Origin: Budorcas taxicolor
Lineage: Eukaryota > Chordata > Mammalia > Artiodactyla > Bovidae
Assembly (NCBI RefSeq): GCF_023091745.1
Contig: NC_068926.1
Location: 46,276,001 to 46,340,000 of the forward strand
DNA: 64,000 nucleotides
Direction: 5' to 3'
The notes below the pieces were generated by a model. It was not told the origin of the DNA, did no database searches, and saw only the letters and a list, made by a program, of their open reading frames with translations. This document shows positions 25,418-37,251 of the stretch, piece by piece. Within the stretch, counting starts at the first letter, position 1; every line of letters begins with the position of its first letter. The translations under genes were made by a program, and so were the position numbers.

Positions 25418-25535
25418 CTGCCATGGACGAGGAACCCACGATGGCGACCTGGGGCTTGCTGGCCTGCAGGTTGTAAGTTATATGGCTCATGACGGTGTCG
25501 ATGGTGTCTATCAAGCCCGGCACCACAGCGCTGTC
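25418..25535 (-). CDS. ADGRD1: ADGRD1 exon: GAIN region (39 codons plus one base)
   Basis: The reading starts DSAVVPGLIDTIDTVMSHIT and ends VAIVGSSSMA. The acceptor AG is at 25536-25537 and the donor GTAGCTC at 25411-25417. The exon is 118 nt, phase 0 to phase 1. LIDTIDTVM is a conserved helical stretch of the ADGRD1 GAIN region. The donor GTAGCT is weaker than the consensus. Confidence 0.95.
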
Positions 25536-27406
25536 CTGAAACAACATCACAACAGGAAGGAGATGTGAAGATGGAGCTCACTCAGCACGTGCATGAGTTG
25601 GAGGCATCCAAAGCACAAACGCACAAGATCAAGCTTCAAGTTCACTGTCAACATTCCTGCAGAGGAGGACACCCAGCATCAGCTGAGTGATGTTTCCGGC
25701 CAAGCTCTGGCCTCACGACGACCAGGTGAGAGGAGAAAACAGTCACACCGCTGACCTATTTCACAGGTGTGGAGGGGACCGCTGAGGTCACCCGCCCCAG
25801 CAGAACTCACACAATGTGAATACTGGCTGAGGCTGACCCCAGTCACCAGAGCATCAGCTCCAAGGCTTCCACACTCAGACACAGAGTGACTGGACCTGGT
25901 CCTGGGTCCACTCTGAACTCACTGGGGACCTTGGCATCTCTCTGATCTGCACCCCCTACTCCATCCTCTTCTGCTTCATGAGGAGGGGGCTCATTGCTCC
26001 CAACCCCCTCCAGGATGAAGACAGCAGTTCTGTCCTAATCTCCACAAAGGGGAGGGTACTTTGAAGGTGCCAGCACCCCAAGTCACCCCTGGCCTCCTTG
26101 ACAAGCCTGGTGTGTGTCTTCCTTTTTCCAAGGTCCTCTCCACTCTGAGTCCCCAAAGCAGAGGCGATCCTAGTGGGTGCTGTCCCCAAGGAGGCAGGGA
26201 GTCCCTCCAGGACACCCTGTATCTCTGCAGCCCGCTCAGACTGGGCTGATTGCCCCTTATCCTCAGACACACGTCTAGCAGGGAGGGGGCATCTCAGTTC
26301 CCCTGAGGGTGTGGTGTGTGAATCTCTGCCATCACACCCCTCTCTCCTTCCCACCCTTCTGAAAAAAGCATCCATCTGTTGCTAAGTGTCCCAGGCGTTC
26401 TCTCACAAACATATGCTCCATAAGAGTCTAATGAGCTGGAAATAGAACATGGAGGCCAATTTTAGACATTTTCTTTCAGGCCCATGGCCTGACTTCAATC
26501 AGCCAAGCACAGTTAAGCACATGAAAATCTGTGTTTCTGGCATGCAGTTCTGTTGGGTAGTGGCTGATTCATACCTTCCCTTTAATGCACAGTAGAGCCT
26601 GCCTGAATCTGAATAGTTTCATGATTATTCATATTTTGTGGCAGAGCATTCAGAAAAAGTTCATGTAAAATGATGCTGAAAGTATATTTGCTCAGGTCCT
26701 CCTTGGCCATCTCCTGGGGGCTTGCTAGGTGGCAGTTCTTTCCCCCCGGAAATCATCAACTTTGGAGGACTGTGTCTTTTAAAACAGAATTTGTTTCTAG
26801 GGAATATTATATTGATCTTAAGCTCATGACTGTTTTTCTCTTCCTTTGCCACTGTGAAGTCCCTTCCCATTCTATTTGAAGCTGTTCAAATAAAAAGTTC
26901 AGGTGTAAATCTTGGAGCAATCTCACTCATACTGAGAAGGAGAGGTCATTCTGCCACAGACTGGCAGATACGTTTTAAACACTATAGGAGTTCAGGAGAA
27001 GGAGTACTTTAAATAACGGTGTGCTTGCGGCCCTTCCAGGCAAGACAGTCAAGAGTTCTCCTCCTCCCCGCTTCTCCACCCCTGCTGGGCAACCCAGGAA
27101 GTCACATGTTGAAACAGTAGCCTCAGAAAATGGGCAGAGCCAGGAATCAGGTCACTGGGCAGAGAAGAGGCTCCCCAGACTCACATCATATTTGGCATGG
27201 GTGAGAACTAAATGTCCACTGCATGGAGCCACTGGGATGTACAGTCTATTTGTAATGGTGACATAGCCTAACCTAGCCTGACTTATACAGCATTGCTGGA
27301 GAATACTTATTATCATTAGGAAATATTCTAATTAAAGAGAAACTAGTAAATTCAAATAGCATATTTACAGAATATATGCATATAAGAATTATATGTAATT
27401 ATATAC

Positions 27407-27535
27407 AATTCCCTGGCAGTCCAATGGTTAAGACTCTGTGCTCTCACTACCGAGGGTGCAGGTTCAATCTCTGGTCAGGGAACTAAAATCCCACAAACCA
27501 CATGTTGTGGCCAAAAAAGAGAGAGAGAAATAGAG
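27407..27535 (+). mobile_element. CHR-type SINE
   Basis: Head aattccctggcagtccaatg, B-box-like ggttcaatctctggtc, tail ggccaaaaaagagagagaga. Confidence 0.88.
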
Positions 27536-27588
27536 AGAGAAATTTCTATTATATGCATATAAGAGAACTGAAAACTAGATTGTAAGAA

Positions 27589-27590
<2 letters not shown>

Positions 27591-27622
<32 letters not shown>
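27591..27622 (+). repeat. (CA)n/(TA)n microsatellite
   Basis: An uninterrupted CA run passes into a TA run immediately before a Bov-tA SINE. Confidence 0.95.
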
Positions 27623-27835
27623 GACTTCGCTGGTAGCTCAGACGGTAAAAGCATCTGCCTACAATGCAGGAGACCCGGGTCCAATCCCTGGGTCGGGAAG
27701 ATCCCCTGAAGAAGGAAATGGCAATACACTCCTGTACTCTTGCCTGGAAAATCCCATGGATGGAGGAGCCTGGTAGGCTACAGTCCATGGGGTCGCAAAG
27801 AGTTGGACACGACTGAGCGACTTCACTTTCACATA
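27623..27835 (+). mobile_element. Bov-tA SINE
   Basis: It starts gacttcgctggtagctcaga, has ggtccaatccctgggtcg and ends gactgagcgacttcactttc; AT repeats flank both sides. Confidence 0.94.
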
Positions 27836-28480
27836 TATATAAGAATATGAACAATCATTATCACTCAGTCTGAGAATTTCAGGTGATTTTTATTTTATAT
27901 ATATTTATTATCTGCATTTTCTAACTACTCCAAACATATTCACATGTTTTATTTCTTAAATAAGTAAAATCAAGAAAGTTATTTTTAAAAAGAAAAGAAA
28001 AAGCATTTCATTCTCCTAATTCTTTAGAGTACAGAGAAAAGGAGAGATTTCTACACATAATCGCTCATAATCATGAAGTGTATATTATCACATGTTTGAC
28101 TTTTCTCATTTAATACAGTGATCTTTAATCAAATATGTTTTATTATCATTCAGGGACAATGTGATGGTAAAAAAAAACAACAACCTACTAAAATGATAAA
28201 CAAGTATACATTCCTCATGAAGAAATTCAACCATTTCCCTGCTCTGTGTTGAGGAAAGCACCATGTACTGATGTTTGCAGAGCTCTGATCCATAGAGAAA
28301 ACAGAGCATTGAAAATTAATCACATATCCTGTCGAAATGAGCTCTAATATCCCAGATCTCATGACTGAGAGATGCATCATTTCTGTTATAGATGTGAACT
28401 GGGCCATATTTATGCCACTTCAAGGAAGACAAAATGGTTCCCAAGGTACTTCTGAAGACCAAAATGTTCTTTTCTCTTAC

Positions 28481-28540
28481 CTCTGATACAGCAGTCCAGC
28501 TGGGCAACCGAAGAACCTCTCCCACGGTGTTTAAGAAAGT
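28481..28540 (-). CDS. ADGRD1: ADGRD1 exon: GAIN region helix (20 codons)
   Basis: The entire 60-nt exon reads TFLNTVGEVLRLPSWTAVSE, matching the corresponding human segment with conservative changes. The acceptor AG is at 28541-28542 and the donor GTAAGAG at 28474-28480. It is phase 0 at both ends, so skipping would remove 20 residues in frame. Confidence 0.93.
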
Positions 28541-28779
28541 CTAAAGGCAGACAGGATGACACTGCTTAGCATATATTCTTAAGCCTCAAAATCATAAGAC
28601 CTTTCATTTTCTCATCTCCATCAACCACAGGCTGGGTTTTGCATATATACAGCAGTAAACAAAAATAGCTCTCATCAGTGCATCAGGTTATATTTACAAA
28701 GCACTTTGATAGATGGTATCTTATTTGCTCCAGGTGACACTCATTAGTCAGTGGCAAGTATTTAGGTCGCTGACTCCTG

Positions 28780-29090
28780 ATCTAGAGCAGTTCATTTGAA
28801 TAGAAATATAATGCAAGCCAAATTTTTGTTTTAGATTTTCTAGTGGCCACATTTTTAAAAGTTAAAAGAAAACAGGTGAAATTACTTTTTAATAATATAT
28901 TTTACTTAGCCAAATATAGCTAAAATATCACTTCAACATGCAATCAATATAAAAATCACCAGTTTGATATTTTACATTCTCCTATTACACTAAATTTTAG
29001 AGCTCCAGGGTGTATTTTACACTTTGAACTGGCCACAGTTCAAGTGTTCAAGAGCTACGTGTGGCTAATGGCCACCTTATTACCCAGCAT
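28780..29090. mobile_element. Old DNA-transposon fossil (hAT-like)
   Basis: The pattern tctagtggccacatttttaa, caatcaatataaaaatcacc and aagagctacgtgtggctaat matches an old mammalian MER-type element I remember. Family name and exact ends are uncertain. Confidence 0.55.
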
Positions 29091-30239
29091 AAGAAATTCC
29101 TTTTCACTTTCTTGTTCAACTATTGGTGGTGAGAAGCCAGGACATGGTGGAAAATTGAATAATGGATGCCAAAGATTTTTATTTCTCACCCAATCCAAAT
29201 TGCTGGGGTTTGGGGTAAATCCACATGATTCCTCTACAGGACACTCAGAGTCAAGTATCCATCCCCACATGGCCCCCACCAGAGGTTTCAAACTGATAAC
29301 CCACAGGTTGCATCCATTCATAAATGTCTTTTATTTGGTTTGTACACAACTGCTTTTAAATTTGTTAGTTGCCCACTTTTCTTTTTTTCTTTTTTTTTAA
29401 TGGGTGAGAGTCCATTTTAAAATTCTGGGTTTTTGCTTTGCTTGCAAAATAAGAAGAGATAAACATAATGGTTAAAATCAGGAGGCTCTTGAGAAGCTCA
29501 CTGCTACTCCCCATGAGTGGGTACTTCCCGGTGAGCCACAGTCTCTACTCCTCCTTATTGCCTGTCTGACCTAATATCCATTTACTTTGTTCATCTGGCT
29601 CCTGAAAGCATTTTATTTTGCTACCTCTGGCACTGTCCAATGTATCTGAGGGGAAACAGGGGAGTTGAAAGAGTAAATCACCCAGCTTTAACATAGTTTC
29701 CTGTGTAGACTTGCATGAAATTTTATGTTCCCATATAGACATCCCTGCAAGACTACAGAAGGGCCTCGACCCTCCCTCTGGAGAGCCTCACTCCTACCCA
29801 CTGAGCTTAACTGAAGAACCCAGAACTGCTTCCTGCCGGAAGCCTGAAAGTGCTTATACAGGGCTGTCTTGGCCCCGCCCATTTCTCCATATGATTGGCT
29901 GAGCCACAGAGCCAGTTCCGTTCCCTTGGCCAGTGATTGGTCTAGGCGTGGTCATGTCAGGGGAACTGCAAGGGGAACCACGGGAAAGAAGTTCCTGCCT
30001 TGTAAAGACAGAAGTGTCCCCTGCCTTTCCTTTTCCTCCTGGTCTTTGTCAGTGAGGTGTAGTGTTTGGAGCCATTTCAGTCACTTGGAAATAGAATAGA
30101 ATACCAAGGGAACTGCAGTTCTGCCACCTAGATCCCTGCTGTGAACGAAAGACTGAAGTAATCAAACCTGGAGTGAAGCAATTAAATGCCCCTATTTTAA
30201 CAATACTTGGTCATCTTACTGCTTACTTGCAACCAAAAC

Positions 30240-30360
30240 CATTCTAACAGAGACAGACTTGGGTCATCGAAGTATCCCTATGTCACAGACTGGGAAACTG
30301 AGGCTTGAAAACAGCATAGATTTAAGGGTTAAACCCAGGCTTGCCTGACTCCAGAGTCAC
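30240..30360 (+). mobile_element. MIR-like fragment
   Basis: It contains cacagactgggaaactgagg followed by a degraded MIR core. Confidence 0.7.
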
Positions 30361-30689
30361 TGAGCGGCTGCAGCTCAGGACACTTTTCAGACTCCATGGT
30401 CCATCTTCACCCTCTCAGTCCTGAGCCTCTTGGAAGCAGGAAGTAGTTCTTGGTCATCATGGATCCCTAGAACTTACCACATTCTATGAATGAATAAACA
30501 AAATCTGAGAAGGCTTACTCTTGCTTCTCTCACCTGGGCAGGAGAGCTACTGGGACAAACGCCTCCTAGCAAATCAAGACGTCTTGTTTACTGAACACAC
30601 GCTTTCCCGTGCTTTTTTTGGCTACTTCTTTGTGTTTGTCTTCAGCAAGGAAACCAGGAAGGACTGAGAACTCTTAAAAAGTGCCAGAG

Positions 30690-30860
30690 TCATACTATGC
30701 ACATAGGAACCTTCTAAGAACCCAATAAAGTAAGTACTACTATTATCTCCCCATATCTCAGATGAGCAAAGTGAGGCAGAGATATAAAGTAACTTGACCA
30801 AGGGTGCACAGTAAGTAACCAGCAGAGAGATGTTCATCCCAGCAATCAAACCCTATACAT
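30690..30860 (+). mobile_element. MIR-like fragment
   Basis: It contains agatgagcaaagtgaggcag and ttgaccaagggtgcacagta, a degraded MIR core. Confidence 0.75.
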
Positions 30861-31245
30861 CCTGCTCTTAACCCTTATCTACACTTTTGAAGTGTAACAG
30901 TCTCACATTCCTTTTCTCTGGATATCAGCAGCCAAGAGCCCTGTGCTGAGATTGAAGTTATCAGGCCCATACAAGCCCAGCATCCTCCTCTACCTTGACC
31001 TGGAAAGATCTTAAGGAGAATGTAAAGAGAAAGTACCTTGGTTCTAGTGCCATACATGGTGCATTCACTAAGTGTTTTCAATAACTCTGGAAATTCCCAT
31101 TGAGATACATCACAGCATTGGGGTCACACTACGACCCCATGGCTAAATCTGCCAAAGACCCAACTGTGCATTCTAGCTGTTGCCAAGGGAGGTAGCAGAG
31201 TTTAGAGCCAGAGTTGCAAATTCAAATGCCTACAGGGGTCAAGTG

Positions 31246-31454
31246 GGGCTTCCCTGGTGGCTCAAACAGTAAAGAATTTTCCTGCAATGCAGGAGACCCG
31301 GGTTTGATTGCTGGGTCAGGAAGATGCCCTGGAGGAGGGTATTGGCAACCCACTCCAGAATTCTTGCTTGGAGAATCCCACGGACAGAGGAACCTGGTGG
31401 GTTGCAGTCCATAGGGTCACAGAATTGGACATGACTGAAGCGACTAGGCATGCG
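31246..31454 (+). mobile_element. Bov-tA SINE
   Basis: Starts ggggcttccctggtggctca and ends near gactgaagcgactaggcatg. Confidence 0.94.
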
Positions 31455-31743
31455 AAGGGGCCAGGTAGATGGAGACAGAGGACAGCCTGGCTGGACACTG
31501 GGAAAAGGAGATGAAGAGTCGAGTCTCATCTGAAGGAAACTCCCACTGAGTTGTGTAGAGCTGACTACACAGTGTGTAGTCCGCGCCATCTGGCTGTTCA
31601 TGAGAATTCTGAAATCCAGACTTCTATATAAAAGTTTCTGATTTTTTCAGCTCCATGTAGGTCAAACAAGACACACCTGTCAGCCATGATCTGGCAGTTT
31701 GCCATCCCTGATCAACTGGGCATAGAAATCACATAGCCATTAC

Positions 31744-31899
31744 CTTGGTGAGGTTGAATGCTGTCTCCTCTGATAGGGATTTATTGGGTAAGCTGAGGGA
31801 CATATTTTGAAGGTAACTCAGAACAATTCCAGGACTCCGGAAGTTTTTCCTCTCCTCTGTCAAGTTGGTTATGATGGGATGGTAGGCATCGGTGGGCAC
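31744..31899 (-). CDS. ADGRD1: ADGRD1 exon: N-terminal GAIN region (52 codons)
   Basis: The reading starts [20 protein letters not shown] and ends ETAFNLTK, matching ADGRD1. The acceptor AG is at 31900-31901 and the donor GTAATG at 31738-31743. The exon is 156 nt, phase 0 at both ends. Four N-glycosylation sequons (NLT, NMS, NKS, NLT) lie in 52 residues, as expected for a heavily glycosylated ectodomain. Confidence 0.96.
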
Positions 31900-32605
31900 C
31901 TGAAAGAAATCAGTGACATGAGTTCTGTTAAGGACTAAAGCCAAGATGTCTACAGAAGTTCAGTCTGTCCTTTGGGCCTCATGCTTCTCACACCATAATA
32001 ATCATGATGATAGCACTTCCTATATGCTCTTGTGACCATTTAACATATATTAACGTTTCATCCTTACAACAACCTCATGAAATACACGCATGATTGATAG
32101 ATGAAACTAAGCATATTATGCAGAAATAAATGAGAGAACTGGGATTTGAACCAAACAGGTAGTTCTAGACTCTATTCCCTCACTATTACATTAAAGTTCT
32201 CATGGAAGGAAAGTTGACGGATTACAAATGCTCATATCAGAAGGGAACACTTTCTAAAGGAATGGATCCTTTCCTCAAACATCAGAAGAAGATGGTGCAG
32301 AGACAAGCTAAGTGTCCAGGCCACCCCCTTCTCACTCTCCAGTCATGGTGCCATGTGCACCAAGAAACAGCCTCATGTTGGGTGATCCTTAGTAAGTCTT
32401 GTTGACTCCATGTGGGCACCTGAGGCTACAGGTCACGGGGAGCCGAGGGTCTTCCCTTCAGTCACATTGAGCGTCAAGAATTAGTGCTGACGCTGGCTAC
32501 CAAGACAGAGCCAGTTGGTCTAATGGGATTCTCACTCTCCTGGCACATAATCCAAGCAAATAGACATCACCAAGATGGGGGGCAAAACTAAATGCATCGG
32601 CTCAC
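31900..32605 (-). other. ADGRD1: ADGRD1 intron (about 0.7 kb)
   Basis: Phase-0 intron with a MIR-like fragment around 32050-32190 and nothing else recognisable. Confidence 0.85.
32050..32190 (+). mobile_element. MIR-like fragment
   Basis: Degenerate MIR: ccttacaacaacctcatgaa and agaactgggatttgaacc. Confidence 0.65.
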
Positions 32606-32670
32606 CATGGTGTTCACTGTGGGTGTCACAGAGAAGCTGGGTGATGTTGAAGACAGTGAAAGCTGCTCTC
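32606..32670 (-). CDS. ADGRD1: ADGRD1 short linker exon (65 nt, Ser/Thr-rich)
   Basis: The acceptor AG is at 32671-32672 and the donor GTGAG at 32601-32605. The exon enters in phase 1 and leaves in phase 0. The frame that joins the flanking exons reads EQLSLSSTSPSFSVTPTVNT plus Met, a Ser/Thr/Pro-rich linker aligning with the poorly conserved stretch between the pentraxin-like and GAIN regions of human ADGRD1. Its composition suggests O-glycosylation (inference). An L1 3' tail ends only about 30 bp upstream of the acceptor. Confidence 0.85.
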
Positions 32671-32699
32671 CTGGAAAAAACAATAATAATAATACTTTT

Positions 32700-33100
32700 T
32701 TGTTGTTGTTAGTTTTTTATTTTTTAAAATTTAAAATCTTTAATTCTTACATGCGTTCCCAAACATGAACACCCCTCCCACCTCCCTCCCCATAACATCT
32801 CTGTGGGTCATCCCCATGCACCAGCCCCAAGCATGCTGTATCCTGCATCAGACATAGACTGGCGATTCAATTCTTACATGATAGTATACATGTTAGAATG
32901 CCATTCTCCCAAATCATCCCACCCTCTCCCTCTCCCTCTGAGTCCAAAAGTCCATTATACACATCTGTGTCTTTTTTCCTGTCTTGCATACAGGGTCGTC
33001 ATTGCCATCTTTCTAAATTCCATATATATGTGTTAGTATACTGTATTGGTGTTTTTCTTTCTGGCTTACTTCACTCTGTATAATCGGCTCCAGTTTCTTA
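32700..33100 (-). mobile_element. L1 3' end, sense to ADGRD1
   Basis: Complement of the bovine L1 3' UTR, with the A-rich tail (T-rich on the plus strand) at 32697-32740 and the body matching the other L1 tail in this window. The minus strand carries an AATAAA motif in the tail. It ends about 30 bp upstream of the acceptor of the exon at 32606-32670. Confidence 0.9.
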
Positions 33101-33663
33101 ATTAAGGACTGAAACATGGTCACTTCGTTCACCCTCAGGAAGGCCTGGTGTTTTTTGTTTGTTTGTTTTTTTACAAAAATCTACCAGTTTCAGACACAAA
33201 CTAAGAGAGCCTGAGAACGCTGTGAGTAGGAATGTTTCTGGAAAGATAAAGGTCTAATAAATCAGCCAAATGGGGAGATTGTATGGATTTTCACAGATCA
33301 AATTATTTTTCCATTTATAGTCTAAATTGCTTGGAAACACCCTTCAGGCAAAATATCATATAAAAAGATGATTTCATACAAGCTTGCACCAATTTCAAAT
33401 AAATAAAGAAGCAAAAGAAATGGATTTCCATCGCCCTGTGGACTAGCTAGACATAAAATACAGAGGGTTGTGAATCACTGGGCTGGGACAGACAGGAAAC
33501 CTGGCCCCTTCCCTTCCAGCGAGATGATACTGGAACCCAGTCAAGTGGTGGGGAGACCATCTTCTTGAGCCCCTCCCATCCAGAGGATTCTATTCAAGAA
33601 CTCATGTGGTCAGTTATGAATGACTGCAATCAGAAAGACATCCAAAACCAAAGATGTAGCCAT

Positions 33664-33940
33664 GGGACTTCTGTGGTGGTCCGGGGGTTAAGAATCCACC
33701 TTGCAATGCAAGTGATACAGGTTCAACCCCTGGTCTGGGAAGATCCCCCATGCCACAGGGCCACTAAGTGCTTGAGCTGCAACTACTGAAGCCCTCTCGC
33801 CTAGAGCCCCTGCTCTGCAACAAGAGAAACCACCACAATGAGAAGCCTGCACGCTGCAAGGAAGAGTAGCCTCCACTCACCACGACCAGAGACATTCCAT
33901 GCACAGCAATAAAGACCCAGCACGGTCCAAAAGAAACAAG
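33664..33940 (+). mobile_element. CHR-type SINE, long form
   Basis: Head gggacttctgtggtggtccg, B-box region ggttcaacccctggtctggg, 3' part gcaataaagacccagcacgg. Confidence 0.93.
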
Positions 33941-35254
33941 ACGTGTGCCATGATTTACTGTTTTCTGCCTGTTTCTCACCAGCTAAGGGATTAAGAGAAG
34001 GGCCTCCTCCAGACAGGTCACCCAGGGAAATGCTCCCTCTTTGGGCCCCTGCAGCCTTGCTCACAGCTTCATGTGCGGACAGATCTTTATGCAAAGAACA
34101 GGTTCTACCCTGTCCTGTGGGCACAGCACCACAGCAGCTGGATTTCAGCCTCAGTTTGTCTGAGCACAGCTGCCCTGAACCAGCTGAGCTGGACTAAGTA
34201 ATGGTCCAGGAGCCCCACACCAGGTCTTCAGGGGTCTTTGAGGGACATGTTTCAATACAGGATTTACATCATGGCCTCTGCCTTCAGAACCAAATCCCCA
34301 AGTGATGTGGGATTAGGAGTCCAGTTCTGGTTCAGTAAAGGTAGGGCCTGAAGCCCCCAGGATACACAAGTATTAAGAGAGCATTTCTCCAGTCTCCCAA
34401 AATCTCACAGAGCCCTCCCCAAATGTGAAGAGTGAGGGTGAACACACACACGTGATTCAGTTGCAGGGACTTCCTGACACACTGCACTGTGGCAGCCGGG
34501 GGTAGAGAGCTGGGGTGGAGGTGGGGATGGGGAGACTGACAGGCCACATCCCTGAGCCCAGAGATGTCCTGGTGACAGGTTTTGCTGTGACAGCTAAAAG
34601 GGCCAGGAACATTAAAGCCTCTTTCCAGTGATGCTAAAACAGTAAGCTCCTGGGGAGGCAGGAGTCGTTTGAGACTCTCAATAACACAAGTACAGATGCT
34701 ATCTTGGTCTCTAGGTGACAAATCTCAGAATCTTAGGCAATAAACTGCTGTCGATTGATATCCTTTTTCCTCCTAAAGGACGGTGTATTTTGTCTTGTGT
34801 CACCTCTGTGAAAGGGAATGAATTCTGTTTTCTCGGTGAAAGATGGAGACATCAGAGGTTGCTGTGGATATAGGCTGGTTTTGCTTGCACAGTGGCTGCG
34901 AGATCAGCGCCTTGATTGTGCTCTGGAGGGGGACTGGTGAGGGGAACCCTGACCTCACTGCCATTTCAGTGGGGTGGACTGTGACCCAGGCTTAAGCCAA
35001 TCAGAATATTCCACATCCCCACCCACAGTAATTGGTTCGTGGTCAGTGTGGGCCAACAACAGTGATGGCCAGCAGGGTAGTAGTAGATGACAGAAAAAAG
35101 AAGTTCCTTGTCTCCCGCTAAGGTTTCCTGGGGGAGGGGAGGGGGGGGTGGTAGGAATGTGCTCCTGGAGGGAATGGCAGCCATCCTGGCACCACAAGAA
35201 AACAAAAGAAGGCAAAGTCCAAAACAGATTCCCTAGCGACATCACTTGAGCCAC

Positions 35255-35495
35255 GAAATGTCACATACATGATTCCATGTATACGGAATATTCAGGATAG
35301 GTAAATCCACAGAGAAAGAAAGAGAGTGATTGCCAGGGGCAGGGGAGGAGGAAATGGGGCAGACAGCTCATGGGGGCGGGGTTTCTCTGGGGAGGATGGT
35401 TGCAGATCGTGTGGACATAGTAAGTACCACTGAATCGTGTGCTATAAAATGGTGACATTCACATTACATGAATTTTACCTCAATTTTTTAACAAA
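35255..35495 (+). mobile_element. Old L1 3' end
   Basis: Contains gattgccaggggcaggggag, accactgaatcgtgtgctat and ttttacctcaattttttaa, typical of old L1M 3' ends. Confidence 0.75.
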
Positions 35496-35991
35496 GTGAC
35501 TTCCCAAGTCCCACGGCTCATCGTGGTTGAGCGAGACTTTGAAACCAGGTCTGCCGGTCCACCAGGTCCCTGGTCTGAACCACCGCTCTGTGCTGAGCAG
35601 GAAGGGAGGTGGGCAGAGGGCCTCTCTGAGGGTCCACGGGTGAGTTTGACACGCGGAAGGCATGTGGCAAACATTTGCGGATCAAATGGACCGGGAACAC
35701 TTGCTTCCCAAAACTTTCCATAACCATCTATCACAAACTTCAAAAATTCCCTGGTGACCAGCATGAGAATATTCACCTCAGTGTGTTTCTGGTAAATTAT
35801 GAATTCCTCCATCTTAGGGAAAAGGAGTTTTAGAAAAAACTGATCAGGATGCAGTCAGCCCGCAGTACCAACAGCCCAGCAGGCGAGAGCAGAGAGCTAT
35901 CTGCTGCTGGTAAAGGGGCGGTAGGTAGGAAGGTCCCCGCCCCCCAGAGCTGACGTCACACACGGCTCTCAGCCCCGCCCCTCTCACTGAC

Positions 35992-36246
35992 CAATGGCAG
36001 CTGTGAAGTACATGGCGATCTCATCCGGTGTCAGAGCCCGTTCCCAGATAATGAACTCGTCAAAAGCTCTGTTCTCGTAGCTCTTGGCCTGGTCCTGCTT
36101 AGACCCCAGCACGAGGTTGTCATTGGATTCCCCGTAGGCAGGAGATGCTTTTCCACTTGGGTCTGAGGTCCTCAGGGTCCCATTGACGTAGACTTTCAGG
36201 CCCTCCTCAGACTTCCATGTAAACAGGACGTGAGTCCAGTAGTGGC
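35992..36246 (-). CDS. ADGRD1: ADGRD1 exon: C-terminal part of pentraxin-like domain (85 codons)
   Basis: The reading starts [20 protein letters not shown] and ends [20 protein letters not shown] followed by TAAIG. Both blocks are hallmark pentraxin-family segments: the WTHVLFTW strand, the YVNGT turn with an NGT sequon, and the closing [11 protein letters not shown] motif. The acceptor AG is at 36247-36248. The in-frame donor is GTCAGT at 35991 downward, ending the exon after the first base of a Gly codon (phase 1). A second GTGAGA donor sits 4 nt further on and would shift the frame. Only the first donor joins in frame to the 65-nt exon at 32606-32670. Confidence 0.96.
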
Positions 36247-36375
36247 CTGGGAAAGAGCAGACACACTCTTCTGAAGACGTGGGTTCTAGCTCAACACTCG
36301 GTGGCCATCCCAGTTTTACACACATTTCTCTCCCTTATAATAGTAGGTCATTGGTTGAGTCCTAAGTCATAATAC

Positions 36376-36596
36376 GGGCTTCCGCGGCGGCTCAAATGGT
36401 AAAGAATTTGCCTGCGATTCAGGAGACCTGGATTCGATCCTTGGGTTGGGAAGATCCTCTGAAGAAGGGAATAGCACCCACTCTAGTATTCTTGCCAGGA
36501 GAATTCCACGGACAGAGAAGCATGATGGCCTACAGTCCATGGAGTTACAAAGAGTCGGACACAACTGAGCAACTAACAACACACACACACACAGAG
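36376..36596 (+). mobile_element. Bov-tA SINE with (CA)n tail
   Basis: Starts gggcttccgcggcggctcaa; ends in a short (ac)n run. The direct repeat gtcataatac at 36366-36375 and 36597-36606 is the target-site duplication. Confidence 0.95.
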
Positions 36597-37251
36597 GTCA
36601 TAATACACATCTGACTTCCCTCAGTCTTAGGAGCTCAGGAAAGAAGTTACTCTCACTCCCCAAAGCCCAGAAGCCTGTTCAAAGATATCCTTTGCCATTT
36701 TAAGTTAAATTAAATAATAACTAATGGTCCAGTGTGTACATGTCAAAAAAAATTTTTTAAGTAAACTTTTTAAAAAGGAGAGCTTATTTTTAAAAAAATT
36801 TACTTGTTCAAAAATATTTTTTTAATCCAGCGTAGACCACCCCCAGGCAAGTCAGTGAGATATACCTGAGAGCCTGATTCAGCCCTCAAGCCACCGGTAC
36901 CCAACTCCGCCCTGACCTTGAGCGTGTGATGGCAGCGTGGGGGAGGACAGACCACTCCTGGCTCCGCCAGACCCTCCATCAGGAGCCTTGGTGGTGACTC
37001 ATGGCTCTGGCATGAGAACCACATTGACCCACAAGAAGAAATTTCGCCGGACTTTGACAACAGCTGGCACCACAGAGGGCCTCATTTCATTGTGTAGTGG
37101 GTGTTTAGATGCACCCAGTGACCTGTGCTGAAAGGGGCCTTTTTTGGATGTGTAAGCAGTTACCCCAGGCTTCTCGCTCAGAATTGGTCAACTTTCTAAC
37201 CTTCAGTCTCCGGAGAGCATGGATCCCAGACAGGTCCAAAGTATCACTGTC

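Larger units (their letters stand above)
25536..28480 (-). other. ADGRD1: ADGRD1 intron (about 2.9 kb)
   Basis: Phase-0 intron. The gene-distal part holds a CHR SINE, a CA/TA microsatellite and a Bov-tA SINE between 27407 and 27835. The stretches 25540-27400 and 27840-28470 show no gene or repeat that I can name. Confidence 0.85.
28541..31743 (-). other. ADGRD1: ADGRD1 intron (about 3.2 kb)
   Basis: Phase-0 intron containing a probable hAT fossil (about 28780-29090), MIR fragments near 30240-30360 and 30690-30860, and a Bov-tA SINE at 31246-31454. The stretch 29700-30180 has CCAAT-like and GC-rich motifs and may be an old LTR, but no ends could be defined. Confidence 0.8.
32671..35991 (-). 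other. ADGRD1: ADGRD1 intron (about 3.3 kb)
   Basis: Phase-1 intron. It holds a sense-oriented L1 3' end at 32700-33100 abutting the acceptor region, a CHR SINE at 33664-33940 and an older L1 tail at 35255-35495. The stretches 33105-33660 and 33945-35250 show no gene; 34930-35250 resembles an old interspersed repeat without definable ends. Confidence 0.85.

Noticed and set aside
29700..30180. Possible third LTR or promoter (GC box, CCAAT-like attggctgag, attggtctag)
   Set aside because: No paired termini or target duplication could be found, so no element is called.
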